Positions 29,378 to 38,123 of a DNA stretch of 64,000 bases are shown here, piece by piece. Position 1 is the first letter of the stretch, and every line of letters starts with the position of its first letter. The notes under the pieces were generated by a model, which saw nothing but the letters and a program-made list of their open reading frames with translations, was not told the DNA's origin and made no database searches. Both the position numbers and the translations under genes were made by a program. The stretch is from contig NZ_BMTW01000007.1 of the NCBI RefSeq assembly GCF_014649875.1, positions 18,818 to 82,817 of the forward strand, written 5' to 3'. This DNA is from Streptomyces rubiginosohelvolus (lineage in GTDB: Bacteria > Actinomycetota > Actinomycetes > Streptomycetales > Streptomycetaceae).

Positions 29378-29989
29378 ATGCGTGCACCGGGCGGCCTGCC
29401 GAGGCGAGCGGCCAGGGGCCTGCTCTGCGGCTCGGCGTGCCTGGCCCTCGGTGCCGCGAGCCACGTCGCGGCGGGCGGGCGGCTGCCCGGCGCGGGGGTG
29501 CTCGCGGTCCTGTTCCTCGCCCTGACCCTGCAGGGCGCCCTGCTGCTCGGCGGGCGGAAGCGGCGCTTCGACGTCGTGGTCCTGGCGCTCGGGGCGACCC
29601 AGTTCGCCCTGCACAACGCGTTCCACTTCCTCCCTGCGCCCGGTGGCGGCACGCACCCCGGGATGCCCGCCGGGCACGGGCACGGGCCCCAGCACCACAT
29701 GACCGGGGCGTCCGGGGACCCCGGGGCCACGCATGCCATGGACGCCGGCATGATCCTGGCCCACGCGGCGGCCACGCTGGGGTCGGCCCTCTGCGTGCTG
29801 TACGGGGAGCGGGTGCTGCGCCGCCTCGGCGCGCTGCTCGCCCCGCGCGTCGTCCTCCGGTCCGCCCCGTCGCTCCCCTGCCCGCCCCGGTCGCGCCCGG
29901 TGCCGCCGGTGGTGGTGCGGATCCGGTTCGGGGCGCTCCTCGCCCGGTCCCGGTGCCGGCGCGGGCCGCCCGTGGCGGCCTCCGCCTGA
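29378..29989 (+). CDS. Membrane protein with His/Met-rich loop
   Basis: The ATG start MRAPGGLPRRAARG is 13 bp after the MITE; the product is 203 aa. It has about four membrane segments: GLLCGSACLALGAASHVAAG, GVLAVLFLALTLQGALLLGG, FDVVVLALGATQFALHNAFHFL and MILAHAAATLGSALCVLYGE. Between the third and fourth lies a loop rich in His, Met and Gly (MPAGHGHGPQHHM) that could bind copper or another soft metal. The C-terminus is basic and Pro/Arg-rich. The PepSY protein gene begins 109 bp later on the same strand and also has a His-rich loop, so the two probably work together at the membrane. I recognise no named family; metal handling is inference. Confidence 0.7.
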   Translation: MRAPGGLPRRAARGLLCGSACLALGAASHVAAGGRLPGAGVLAVLFLALTLQGALLLGGRKRRFDVVVLALGATQFALHNAFHFLPAPGGGTHPGMPAGHGHGPQHHMTGASGDPGATHAMDAGMILAHAAATLGSALCVLYGERVLRRLGALLAPRVVLRSAPSLPCPPRSRPVPPVVVRIRFGALLARSRCRRGPPVAASA

Positions 29990-30098
29990 CCTCTCCCCTC
30001 ACCTGCCCCGACGCCGGAACCGCTCCGGCGTCCATGAGGCATGCGTGCGGGAGCCGTCGGGCGCGCGTCCGTCACCGTCCGCCCTCCGAGGAGCATCC

Positions 30099-31601
30099 GT
30101 GTCCCACAGAACCGAAGAAATACCGCAGAACGAGGAAGAGCAGAACGAGCAGGAAGGGAAGGCCCAGGATCCGGCCACCGGGAGACCGGGCGGCCCCGCG
30201 AAAGCCTCGTCCGGGCGGCCGCGCCCGGCCCGCTCCTGGGCGGAAGTGCGGCATCTCCTGGTCCGGCTGCACTTCTACGCCGGGGTGCTCGTCGCCCCCT
30301 TCCTGCTGGTGGCCGCGCTGACCGGGCTGGCCTACACGCTGACGCCCCAGCTCGACCGGCTCGTCTACGGCGACCAGCTCCGGGTCGACCGGGTCGGCGA
30401 CGAGGTGCGCCCGCTGGCCGAGCAGATCGCCGCCGCGCGGGCCGCGTACCCCGAGGGCACCCTGGCGTCGGTGATCACCCCGCCGGGCCCCGAGGACACC
30501 ACCCGGGTGGTGCTCGCGGTGCCGGAGCTGGGCGAGAACCAGCGCACGGTGTTCGTCGACCCGTACACCGCCGAGGTGCGGGGCGAGCTGACGACCTGGT
30601 TCGGGTCGACACCGCTCACCACCTGGCTCGACGACCTGCACCGCAATCTCCACCTCGGCGAGACCGGCCGCCTCTACTCCGAGGTCGCCGCGAGCTGGCT
30701 GTGGGTGGCCGTCGTGGGCGGCCTGGTGCTGTGGCTCGGCCGCGCCCGGGGCCTGCGCGCCAAATCCGCCCGGGGCGTGCTGCTCCCGGACCGTACGGCC
30801 AAGGGGGTACGGCGGACCCGCAGCTGGCACGCGGCCACCGGGGTGTGGCTGGCGCTGGGGCTGCTGTTCCTGAGCGCCACGGGCCTCACCTGGTCGAACT
30901 ACGGCGGCGAGCGGTTCGGGCGGCTGCTGGACGCGGCGAACGGCAACGCCCCGGCCCTGGACACGGCGCTGCCGGGCGCCGATGCCCCTGGCGAGGACCA
31001 CTCGGAGCACGCCGGGCACGGCGGTTCCGGCGGAGCGACCGCCGACGCCGATCCGGCGGACTTCGACGCGGCCCTGGCGGCGGCCCGGGGCGCGGGCCTC
31101 GGCGGGATCGTGGAGGTGACGCCCCCGGCGGACGCGGCGAGCGCGTGGGTCGTGGCGCAGACCGACAACACCTGGCCGGTGCACTACGACCGGGTGGCCG
31201 TGGACACGACGAGCGGCGAGATCACCTCGCGCACCCGCTGGGCCGACCACCCGGCCCTCAACAAGCTCAGCAAGCTGGGCGTGCAGGGCCACATGGGGGT
31301 GCTGTTCGGGGTCGTCAACCAGATCGTGCTGGCGCTGATCGCCCTCGGTCTGACCGCGGTGATCGTCTGGGGTTACCGCATGTGGTGGCAGCGGCGGCCC
31401 ACCCGGGGCGACCGGCCCGCGCCGGTCGGCAAGGCCCCCGAGCGCGGGGCGTGGCGGCGGATCCCGCTGCCCGCCCTCGTCCTGGGCATCCCGGCCGTGG
31501 CGGCCCTGGGCTGGGCGCTGCCGGTCCTGGGGGTGACCCTGGCCGGGTTCCTGGTGGTCGACGCGGTGGTGGGGGCGGTGCGCCGACGACGTACCGCCTG
31601 A
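30099..31601 (+). CDS. PepSY-associated transmembrane protein
   Basis: GTG at 30099 (MSHRTEEIPQNEE) follows a CCGAGGAG ribosome site; the product is 500 aa. An acidic, probably disordered N-terminus precedes LLVRLHFYAGVLVAPFLLVAALTGLAYTL, the first helix of the PepSY_TM family. A large extracytoplasmic PepSY-like domain follows, then helix pairs near SWLWVAVVGGLVLWLG and SWHAATGVWLALGLLFLSATG. A His-rich loop EDHSEHAGHGG and a second PepSY-like segment come next, then the final helices MGVLFGVVNQIVLALIALGL and the C-terminal pair. Conserved histidines in LHRNLHLGETGR resemble those of the heme-reductase-like PepSY proteins. Members act in iron reduction or metal uptake in the cytoplasmic membrane. 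The substrate is not determined. Confidence 0.85.
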   Translation: MSHRTEEIPQNEEEQNEQEGKAQDPATGRPGGPAKASSGRPRPARSWAEVRHLLVRLHFYAGVLVAPFLLVAALTGLAYTLTPQLDRLVYGDQLRVDRVGDEVRPLAEQIAAARAAYPEGTLASVITPPGPEDTTRVVLAVPELGENQRTVFVDPYTAEVRGELTTWFGSTPLTTWLDDLHRNLHLGETGRLYSEVAASWLWVAVVGGLVLWLGRARGLRAKSARGVLLPDRTAKGVRRTRSWHAATGVWLALGLLFLSATGLTWSNYGGERFGRLLDAANGNAPALDTALPGADAPGEDHSEHAGHGGSGGATADADPADFDAALAAARGAGLGGIVEVTPPADAASAWVVAQTDNTWPVHYDRVAVDTTSGEITSRTRWADHPALNKLSKLGVQGHMGVLFGVVNQIVLALIALGLTAVIVWGYRMWWQRRPTRGDRPAPVGKAPERGAWRRIPLPALVLGIPAVAALGWALPVLGVTLAGFLVVDAVVGAVRRRRTA

Positions 31602-31618
31602 CGGTGACGGGGTGAGGC

Positions 31619-31654
31619 TCCCGGGGCCGGCGGCGAGGAACGCCGGCCCCGGGA
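31619..31654. terminator. Terminator between convergent genes
   Basis: Arms of 14 bp (31619-31632 and 31641-31654) with an 8-nt loop lie between the PepSY gene and the convergent methyltransferase gene. Confidence 0.75.
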
Positions 31655-31662
31655 ACGAGCCG

Positions 31663-32445
31663 TCACTTGCGGCCGACGCCCGCGTACATCGCGACGTCCG
31701 GTGTAGGCGTCGGAGCCCGCCACGCGGAGCACGACACCACCCCGGGCTCCAGCAGTTCCAGGCCGTCGAAGTAGCGCGCGACGGCGTCCGGGGTGCGCTG
31801 CGTGAGCTTCGGGGTGCCGTGCTCGTTCCAGAACGCCACCGCCTCGTCGACGTCCGGCATGTCGGGGTGCGTGACCGTGTGGGACAGGACGAGGTGGCTG
31901 CCGGGCGCGAGCGCGTCCATGAGCCGGCGAACGATCGCGTACGACTGCTCGTCGTCCTCGATGAAGATGACGACGCCGAGCAGCATCAGCGCCACCGGCT
32001 GCGAGAAGTCGAGCGTCTTCGCCGCCGCGGCCAGGATGTCGTCGACGTCCCGCAGATCGGCGTCCAGGTAGTCGATGCGCCCCTCGGGCGTCCCGACCAG
32101 CAGCGCCTGGGCGTGTGCCAGGACGAGCGGGTCGTTGTCCACGTACACGACCCGGGCGTCGGGGGCCACGCGCTGGGCCACCTCGTGGGTGTTGTCGGCG
32201 CTGGGCAGCCCCGTCCCGATGTCCAGGAACTGCGTGATGCCCTCCTGCTCGGCCAGATGGCGCACCGCCCGCCCCAGGAACAGCCGGTCCGCCTTCGCGT
32301 AAGCGCCGATCCCGGGGTGCAGCGCCCGGATCTCGTCACCCGCCGCCCGGTCGACCGGATAGTTGTCCTTGCCGCCGGTCCAGTAGTTCCAAATGCGGGC
32401 GGTGTGCGGCCGGGTGGTGTCGATGCGCGATTCTATGTCGGTCAC
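31663..32445 (-). CDS. SAM-dependent methyltransferase, DUF574 type
   Basis: The product is 260 aa. It opens with the family hallmark PHTARIWNYWTGGKDNYPVDRAAGDEI, has SAM motif I at FLDIGTGLPSADNTHEVAQ (residues about 73-91) and an acidic motif II end at VVYVDNDPLVLAHAQALL. A later strand reads PVALMLLGVVIFIEDD. Streptomyces genomes carry dozens of these Methyltransf_19 proteins, often beside anti-sigma-type regulators. Their substrates are unknown. The gene is alone here, convergent with the PepSY gene and downstream of the helicase gene on the same strand, from which it is 84 bp away. Confidence 0.9.
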   Translation of the reverse strand: MTDIESRIDTTRPHTARIWNYWTGGKDNYPVDRAAGDEIRALHPGIGAYAKADRLFLGRAVRHLAEQEGITQFLDIGTGLPSADNTHEVAQRVAPDARVVYVDNDPLVLAHAQALLVGTPEGRIDYLDADLRDVDDILAAAAKTLDFSQPVALMLLGVVIFIEDDEQSYAIVRRLMDALAPGSHLVLSHTVTHPDMPDVDEAVAFWNEHGTPKLTQRTPDAVARYFDGLELLEPGVVSCSAWRAPTPTPDVAMYAGVGRK

Positions 32446-32529
32446 GCGTTCAACCTAGCGCGCCCCTCTGGCAACTCCGTTACGCCGGGGGCGCTTTGCT
32501 CAGATCCGGTCCGGCCGCGGCCGCCCGGG

Positions 32530-35460
32530 TCAGGCGTGCAGCGCCGCGTACGTTCCGAGCCATCCCGACGCCAGCCGGTCGCCACGGGTGAAGACGGCCG
32601 CGCCCCGGCATCCGTCGCCCGCGCCGGCCGGGCCGGCGGGCGGCACGAGCAGTGTGGTCTCCTCGCCGTCGGCGATGTGCAGCGTCGTGGTCGCCCCGCT
32701 CCACAGGCGGATCGCCGCCCCAGGCGGGGCCCAGACGCGTACTTCTTCGCCCTGGAGGGCGAGGCGGGTTCCGGTGACCCGCTCCGCGAGGAGAGCGCGA
32801 TAGCCGTCCCGGGAGATGGCGCAGTCGCCCGGCGGCGTCGTGCCGTTCCAGTCGGGCGCGTCGATGCCGCGGGCCCGGGCCGCCTTCCACATGCGGGGGA
32901 CGAGGCCGGGCGCGAGCGGGGGCGTGGCCATGCGCTCGCACATCCAGAGGAGGCGTCCGGATCCTCGGCCGGCCCCGAGGGTGCGCCAGCGGATGCGCAG
33001 CGAGAGGTCGGCGGCGACGACGGCCACCCACGGGTGGACCGTACCGAGGGGGCCCTGCGCACCGAGCCAGGCCAGGTAGCGCTGGGCCTCCTCCAGGATG
33101 CCGGTCATGGAGTCCACGGGGATGCCCAGGACGTACGCGGGGCGGCCGCGGAAGAGGGCGGGCCGGTGGGCCGCGAGGAGCAGGACCGCGCGGGCGAGGT
33201 CTCCGGCCCGGGGCCGCTGCTCGTCCTCGGCCTGCGCCGGTGCCTCCGCGGGGGCCGGCCCCCAGGGGGCGTCCGGCTCGTCGGCCGCCCGTCCGGTCTC
33301 CCGCAGGGCCGCGCGCAGGGCCGCCTTCGCCCGCTCGGTGAACGGCGCCTGTTCGAGTACGGGCAGGCAGGTGCTGAGCAGGTCCGCGAGCAGGTTCTCG
33401 GCGGCGAGCGGGTCGTCGGGGACCGGGGCGTGCCGCAGTGCCGTCGCCAGGTCGTCGGCGAGCACGGCGTCGACCATGAAGCGGCTGGTCAGCCGGCCCA
33501 GCGCGCTGGGCTCCAGGCAGTCCTCGTCGGCAGCGGGCCGCAGACAGCCCACCGAGGCGAGGAACTTCGCCGCCTCGTGCAGCGGTTCGACGCTGTCGTG
33601 GCCCTGGTACGCGGCGAACGTCCCGGCCCACCAGCTCTCCGCCTCTTCGAGAGTCGCCAGCCGCTGCTGCACGGCCTCGGCGAGGAGATGGTCGGCCACG
33701 TGGTCGGCCAGGCGCGACCGCACGGTGTATCCGGCGGCCAGCCTGGCCTGCCAGTGGGCCCGCTCCGCCGGGTCGGTGAGCAGGAACGCCCAGCCCTCGC
33801 GCTCTCCGGCGCCGATACGCCCGGCGCGGCCGAACATCTGCTGGACCATCGACACCTCGACACGGTCCATGCCGAGGGTGGTGTCACTGACGATCACCGC
33901 GCGGGCGGGCAGATTGACGCCCGCCGCCACCGTGGAGGTGGCGACCAGGACATCCGCCTCGCGGGCCCGGAAGGCCTGTTCGGCCTCCCGCTTGTACGGC
34001 CAGTCCCGGTAGTGCAGCCGCACCCCGGCCCCGGTGCACAGCCGCTCCACGGCTTCGGCGTCGTCCGCGTCCACGCCGACGGTGGAGACGCCCCGGTCGG
34101 CGGCCAGCGCGAGCGCCGTCGACCGCACCCGGCGCTTGCTCCCGCAGAAGACGAGGACGCTGCCGCCGTCATCGGTGACCTGCCGGGCGATCCGCACGGC
34201 GGCGCCGGTACGGACAGCGGCCCGCGCCGCCCAGTCCGTCTCGTCGACCGGGTCCAGGAGGGGCAGCTGCCAGGTGAGCCGGGTCGCGCGCCAGGTCGTG
34301 CGGACCAGGCGGGCGCCCAGCCACCGGGCCACCTCCTCCGCGTTGGCGACCGTCGCGGACAGGCCGACGATGCGGGTGCCCGCGCTGTCCTCCCGGACGC
34401 GGGCGAGCAGCGCCTCCAGTACGGCTCCGCGCGTCGGGTCGCCGAGCAGATGGATCTCGTCCACCACCAGGCAGCCGACCTCCGCGAGGGCGTCCCGCAG
34501 CGAGCCCGCGCGGCAGATCGCCTCGAACTTCTCGGTCGTGGCCACCCAGACGTCGGCGGACCGGATCAGCTCCGTGTCCACCGCGGCCTCGCCGGTCAGG
34601 CGCACCACCCGCAGTCCACGGCTCCGCCAGAGCTGGAGCTCACGGTCGAGTTCGTCGGTGAGGGAGCGCTGCGGCACCAGCCAGGCCGCCTTGCGCCCGC
34701 GGGCGTACGCCTCCAGCGCCGCGACCATCCCGATCGGGGTCTTTCCCGCGCCCGTCGGCGCCACGACGACCAGATGCCCCTGGCCCTCCAGCACCACCGG
34801 GACGGCGGCGGCCTGGACCGGGTTGAACGACGGATGCGGCAGCAGCTCCGCCCAGTCCGCCGGCACCAGGGCGCCGACGGGCACGTAGGTGTCGGCGTCG
34901 CCCTCCGGCAGCTCCTCCAACCCGTCCCACTGGGCGGCGAAGGCGTCCCGGGCCGCGACCGCCCAGGGCCCCGCCGCAGGGGCCGCGCCCTGCGGACCGG
35001 CCGTGACCAACTCCGTACGACCGCCGGTGTCGTTCACCGTGCCGACCTGCTCGGCCTCTTCCCAGTAGCGGCTGACGCGGTACGGGACGTCACGCTCCTT
35101 CAGCCATCCCCGCAGCTCCTCGTACTCCGGGCCGTCGGGGAGGATCACCCGCGCGTCCTCGGCCGCCGCGAGCGCCGCTTCGGCCGGGCGCCACGCCGGG
35201 TCGGCGGCCTTCCACCAGGCCAGGGCGCGCGGCTCGGTCCCGTCCGGCACGGCCAGGTCCTGTGGCCATGCCGGACCACCGCCCGCGCGTGCCCCCGGCC
35301 CCGGCTGCGCCGGAACCCCGGCGATCGCGGTCACCGTGAGCCCCGGCCCGTCCGGGCAGGGGCCGAGCCGCACGGGGAACGCTCCCCCCTGCGTGGCTCT
35401 CCGCCGCTGCCCGGCCAGGTCGGTGACGGATTCCTGGACGCCTGCCTCGTCTCTGCGCAT
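32530..35460 (-). CDS. Ski2-like DEAD/DEAH-box helicase
   Basis: The product is 976 aa from the ATG MRRDEAGVQESVTDL; an in-frame extension of 27 residues upstream looks non-coding. A 210-residue N-terminal region of unknown fold precedes the helicase core. This has the Q-like FNPVQAAAVPVVL, Walker A VVAPTGAGKTP (near residue 236), a DEIH box in LVVDEIHLLGDPTRG (near 332) and motif III GLSATVAN. The second RecA domain has VFCGSKRRVRST and motif VI MVQQMFGRAGRIG. The arrangement and winged/ratchet-like helical region after it match Ski2/Hel308-type enzymes, which translocate 3' to 5' on nucleic acid. The C-terminal 250 residues are beta-rich and unassigned. Substrate (RNA or DNA) cannot be told; neighbours give no clue. 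Confidence 0.85.
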   Translation of the reverse strand: MRRDEAGVQESVTDLAGQRRRATQGGAFPVRLGPCPDGPGLTVTAIAGVPAQPGPGARAGGGPAWPQDLAVPDGTEPRALAWWKAADPAWRPAEAALAAAEDARVILPDGPEYEELRGWLKERDVPYRVSRYWEEAEQVGTVNDTGGRTELVTAGPQGAAPAAGPWAVAARDAFAAQWDGLEELPEGDADTYVPVGALVPADWAELLPHPSFNPVQAAAVPVVLEGQGHLVVVAPTGAGKTPIGMVAALEAYARGRKAAWLVPQRSLTDELDRELQLWRSRGLRVVRLTGEAAVDTELIRSADVWVATTEKFEAICRAGSLRDALAEVGCLVVDEIHLLGDPTRGAVLEALLARVREDSAGTRIVGLSATVANAEEVARWLGARLVRTTWRATRLTWQLPLLDPVDETDWAARAAVRTGAAVRIARQVTDDGGSVLVFCGSKRRVRSTALALAADRGVSTVGVDADDAEAVERLCTGAGVRLHYRDWPYKREAEQAFRAREADVLVATSTVAAGVNLPARAVIVSDTTLGMDRVEVSMVQQMFGRAGRIGAGEREGWAFLLTDPAERAHWQARLAAGYTVRSRLADHVADHLLAEAVQQRLATLEEAESWWAGTFAAYQGHDSVEPLHEAAKFLASVGCLRPAADEDCLEPSALGRLTSRFMVDAVLADDLATALRHAPVPDDPLAAENLLADLLSTCLPVLEQAPFTERAKAALRAALRETGRAADEPDAPWGPAPAEAPAQAEDEQRPRAGDLARAVLLLAAHRPALFRGRPAYVLGIPVDSMTGILEEAQRYLAWLGAQGPLGTVHPWVAVVAADLSLRIRWRTLGAGRGSGRLLWMCERMATPPLAPGLVPRMWKAARARGIDAPDWNGTTPPGDCAISRDGYRALLAERVTGTRLALQGEEVRVWAPPGAAIRLWSGATTTLHIADGEETTLLVPPAGPAGAGDGCRGAAVFTRGDRLASGWLGTYAALHA

Positions 35461-35554
35461 GCCCCGACTCTGGCATCCCCTGATCATCGCGGGCAGGCGG
35501 TTCGGGCGGTTTCCCTCTCCAGCGGCTCCGCGCGAGGTCACAGAAGACCGGAGG

Positions 35555-36922
35555 TCACAGCAGCCCGAGCGACCGCAGCACGCGTTGCCGGCTCGGCGCG
35601 GGCCGGTCGGGCCAGTACACGTAACACACCCCGCCCGTCCCGCTCATGACCTTCCCCTCCGCGTCGTACCGCTTGGTCCTGAGCCAGATGTTCTCGAACT
35701 CGCGCCGGCGGTAGACCCGGCGTACCGCGTCGTTGTCGGGTGACGCGGGGTCGTTCGCGATGACGTCGCCCTCGGGGGTGAAGCCGATGACCGTCATCAG
35801 GTGGCCCGACGTGCCGTACCCGGCGCCGGTCAGCTCTTCCTTCAGGAAGGACTGGGAGGTGATGACGGGGATTCCGGCGCGGACCAGCCGCTCCACGTCG
35901 GTGAGCGAGCCGAGCCGGGTGACGACGGCGTTCATGTCGCGGTACGTGGCGGCGTAGGCGGCGTTGAACGGCCAGTTGCCGCAGCCCCCGTACTGGTAGT
36001 CGTAGGTGTTGCGGGCGGCGTGGCAGACCTGGGGGTCGGGCAGGCCGGGCTTGACCCAGGCGAGGTCCTCCGCGGTGGGCTTGCGGCCCCAGTACTCGAT
36101 GATCATCTGTGAGGAGGTGGGGCTGCACCACGCCTCGCCGCCGTTGTCGTACTCGGGGTACTGCCCGATGTGGATGTTCTGCGAGTAGCGGGGCACGGGC
36201 AGTTCGCGGGCCGGGCCGGGGGCGGTCTCGGGCACGGTGAAGCGGTCGGGCACGTCGGAGGCCATCGCGCCGACCCGCCACACGGTCGGCGTGAGGCGGC
36301 TGCCGGGGGCGCGGTACAGCGTCAGCCGCAGCCGGAAGGAGACCAGGCGTACGCCGCTCGCCGGGTCGTCGACCGAGAGGGTGTCCGTCCACACGGTGCT
36401 GCGCGGGTCGCCCTGGCCGTCGACGGAGGTACGCCGGATGTCGCCGTCGCCCGCCGCCCAGCGGCCCATCACGAACCAGGGGGTCGCCGTGCCGTCGGCG
36501 TACCGGCCGCTCAGCTCGACCTGGATCCAGGTGCCGGCCGGCGTACGGGCGTTCCAGGAGGCGATCACCTCGGTGGCCGGGACGGCGGAGCGGTGGACGG
36601 GCGAGGTCCAGGTGGCGTAGTCCCAGGCGGCCGTCTCCCCGGTGTGCGGGTCGGTGTGGTCGACGCGGCCGGCCGGGGTGGCGATCACCAGGCCGGGGCG
36701 GGCGCCGGGGAGGATCCGGGTGCCGTCGCCGGTGCCGCAGCGCCAGTCGGTGTAGGTGTGCCAGAAGCGGTTGTCCACGAGGGCCGCCGGGGGTGCGGAG
36801 GGGCCTGCGGGCGAGGACGGGGCGGCGGACGAGGGCGCGGCGGAGGCGGCCACCGTGCCGGCGGACGCCGCCGCGCCGAGCGCGGCGGTCAGAACGGTTC
36901 TGCGCGAAGTCGGACTGGTCAT
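35555..36922 (-). CDS. Tat-exported C39-like cysteine peptidase
   Basis: The product is 455 aa from the ATG MTSPTSRRTVLTAALG, which starts a twin-arginine signal (SRRTVLTAALGAAAS) with a Ser/Ala/Pro-rich region to about residue 52. Residues 55-240 form a beta-rich domain. Residues about 250-450 are a C39_2-like papain fold: PVPRYSQNIHIGQYPEYDN, catalytic Cys266 in GEAWCSPTSSQMIIEYWG, His374 in TSGHLMTVIGF and Asp391 in ANDPASPDND. Tat export implies folding in the cytoplasm before secretion. The family includes bacteriocin-processing domains and free peptidases; the substrate is unknown. No lanthipeptide or bacteriocin genes are nearby. Confidence 0.85.
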   Translation of the reverse strand: MTSPTSRRTVLTAALGAAASAGTVAASAAPSSAAPSSPAGPSAPPAALVDNRFWHTYTDWRCGTGDGTRILPGARPGLVIATPAGRVDHTDPHTGETAAWDYATWTSPVHRSAVPATEVIASWNARTPAGTWIQVELSGRYADGTATPWFVMGRWAAGDGDIRRTSVDGQGDPRSTVWTDTLSVDDPASGVRLVSFRLRLTLYRAPGSRLTPTVWRVGAMASDVPDRFTVPETAPGPARELPVPRYSQNIHIGQYPEYDNGGEAWCSPTSSQMIIEYWGRKPTAEDLAWVKPGLPDPQVCHAARNTYDYQYGGCGNWPFNAAYAATYRDMNAVVTRLGSLTDVERLVRAGIPVITSQSFLKEELTGAGYGTSGHLMTVIGFTPEGDVIANDPASPDNDAVRRVYRRREFENIWLRTKRYDAEGKVMSGTGGVCYVYWPDRPAPSRQRVLRSLGLL

Positions 36923-37134
36923 GGTCGTGACCCCCGGTCGGATGCGGAAGGTGGTCTGCGGATGCCGTGCGGTTCGGTGCGGTGGGGATGCCGTGCGGTT
37001 CGCCAACTATCCCGGCTCCGGGGCGGATCGGGCCAGCGGTTCGGCGGTCGCCGCCGAACCAATATGGGTCTGGACCACTGGCATGACCTGCGGCGGTTCC
37101 CCGGTGCCCGCGTGCCGGAACGTACCCTGGGGCC

Positions 37135-37764
37135 ATGGACGACCTGGCCCGCCACGCCGATGACCTCGCCGCACTGCCCCCCTCCTGCGGACCGGTCCGG
37201 CTCGTCGCGGTCGACGGACACGCCGGTTCGGGCAAGAGCACCTTCGCCGCCCGCCTCGCGACGGCGCTGGGCGGTGCTCCGGTCCTCCATCTGGACGATC
37301 TCGCCACGCACGAGGAGCTGTTCGGCTGGACGGGGCGGCTGCGGGAACAGGTGCTCCTGCCGCTCTCGCGCGGCGAGCGCGCCCGCTATGCCCCGTACGA
37401 CTGGACGGAGCGCCGCTTCGGGCCGGCGCGGGCCCTGGAGCCGGCCCCGGTGGTGCTGGTGGAGGGGGTCGGTGCGGGACGCCGGGAGGTGCGGCCGTGG
37501 CTGGCGGCGCTGTGCTGGATGGAGCTGGACCGGGAGACGTCCTGGGAGCGGGGTCGGCGCCGGGACGGGGCCGGGCTCACCGGGTTCTGGGACGGATGGA
37601 CGCTCGCCGAGGAACGGCACTTCGCGGGCGACCCCTCCCGGCCGTACGCCGACGCGCTGGTACGCCAGTTGCCCGAGGGGTACGCGTGGCTGCCGGGGCC
37701 CCGGGCGACAGCGGGAGCGAACCGGAACGTCACATACCGTAGCCAGGGTGCCGCACCATACTGA
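37135..37764 (+). CDS. Uridine kinase-like P-loop protein
   Basis: The product is 209 aa. A P-loop VDGHAGSGKSTFAARLA (Lys34) is followed by VLHLDDLATHEELFGW, with the D-D pair that contacts the nucleoside in the uridine kinase group, and VVLVEGVGAGRREVRPW as the Walker B region. A lid-like basic stretch SWERGRRRDG and a Trp-rich C-terminus complete the domain. It phosphorylates a nucleoside or a related small molecule; the substrate is not decided by the motifs. It is a single gene, divergent from the C39 peptidase gene, with the start only 212 bp away. Confidence 0.85.
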   Translation: MDDLARHADDLAALPPSCGPVRLVAVDGHAGSGKSTFAARLATALGGAPVLHLDDLATHEELFGWTGRLREQVLLPLSRGERARYAPYDWTERRFGPARALEPAPVVLVEGVGAGRREVRPWLAALCWMELDRETSWERGRRRDGAGLTGFWDGWTLAEERHFAGDPSRPYADALVRQLPEGYAWLPGPRATAGANRNVTYRSQGAAPY

Positions 37765-37801
37765 GCAGTCGGAAATCAGCTCAGAAGAGCCTCAACTCCG
37801 C

Positions 37802-37831
37802 TTGACCGGCGGGCCTTACTGGTCTTACGTT
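37802..37831 (+). promoter_or_regulatory. Promoter, principal sigma type
   Basis: TTGACC (37802-37807), 18-bp spacer, TACGTT (37826-37831). No start codon with a ribosome site follows before the hairpin at 37865. Confidence 0.55.
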
Positions 37832-37837
37832 CTCATT

Positions 37838-37904
37838 GTGCGGCTTTTCGGAGCCCCCGCAGACGCGAAGCCCCCGGTTGTTCCCCCGTGATCGGGGGCT
37901 TCGC
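37838..37904 (+). ncRNA. Candidate small RNA or attenuated leader
   Basis: A transcript starting about seven bases after the -10 would be 65-70 nt long and end in the hairpin with 12-bp arms at 37865-37876 and 37893-37904. The 5' part is unstructured and pyrimidine- then GC-rich. It could be a free sRNA or a transcription attenuator for the AAA gene downstream. This is inferred from promoter-plus-terminator spacing alone. Confidence 0.35.
37865..37904 (+). terminator. Hairpin terminator or attenuator
   Basis: Perfect 12-bp arms GCGAAGCCCCCG (37865-37876) and its complement (37893-37904) enclose a 16-nt loop. It lies 100 bp after the P-loop kinase stop and 220 bp before the AAA ATPase start. 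Confidence 0.65.
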
Positions 37905-38123
37905 TCTGTGCTCGCCGCACCGCTCCGGCGACTACACAGAGCGATCCACTCACCCTCGGTGACCACCCCTGAGGGTCGGCCGTTGCGCCGTCACTCCCCC
38001 TGTGCGCGGGTACGATGCACCTCGGTGTGGTCAATTCCCTTCCTCCACGCCGTGATTCAGCACGCTCAGGTGGGCATGCTGTGCGGGCGGGACATCCTGG
38101 GGGCACGGTTTGTGGGGGACCTG

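Larger units (their letters stand above)
37765..38123. other. Intergenic region with promoter and hairpin, 359 bp
   Basis: The gap contains a good promoter (37802-37831), a hairpin starting about 35 bp after it (37865-37904), and then 220 bp up to the AAA ATPase start in which I see no gene. The spacing suggests an independent short RNA or an attenuator. Confidence 0.5.

Noticed and set aside
31612..35649. Plus-strand open frame of 1,345 codons opposite the methyltransferase and helicase genes
   Set aside because: It spans two real genes and the gap between them on the other strand and has no motif; it is a GC-bias artefact.
35538..37307. 589-codon minus-strand frame overlapping the C39 peptidase gene
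   Set aside because: Rich in Arg/Pro/His with no signal or catalytic residues, while the other minus-strand frame gives a Tat signal and a Cys/His/Asp set.
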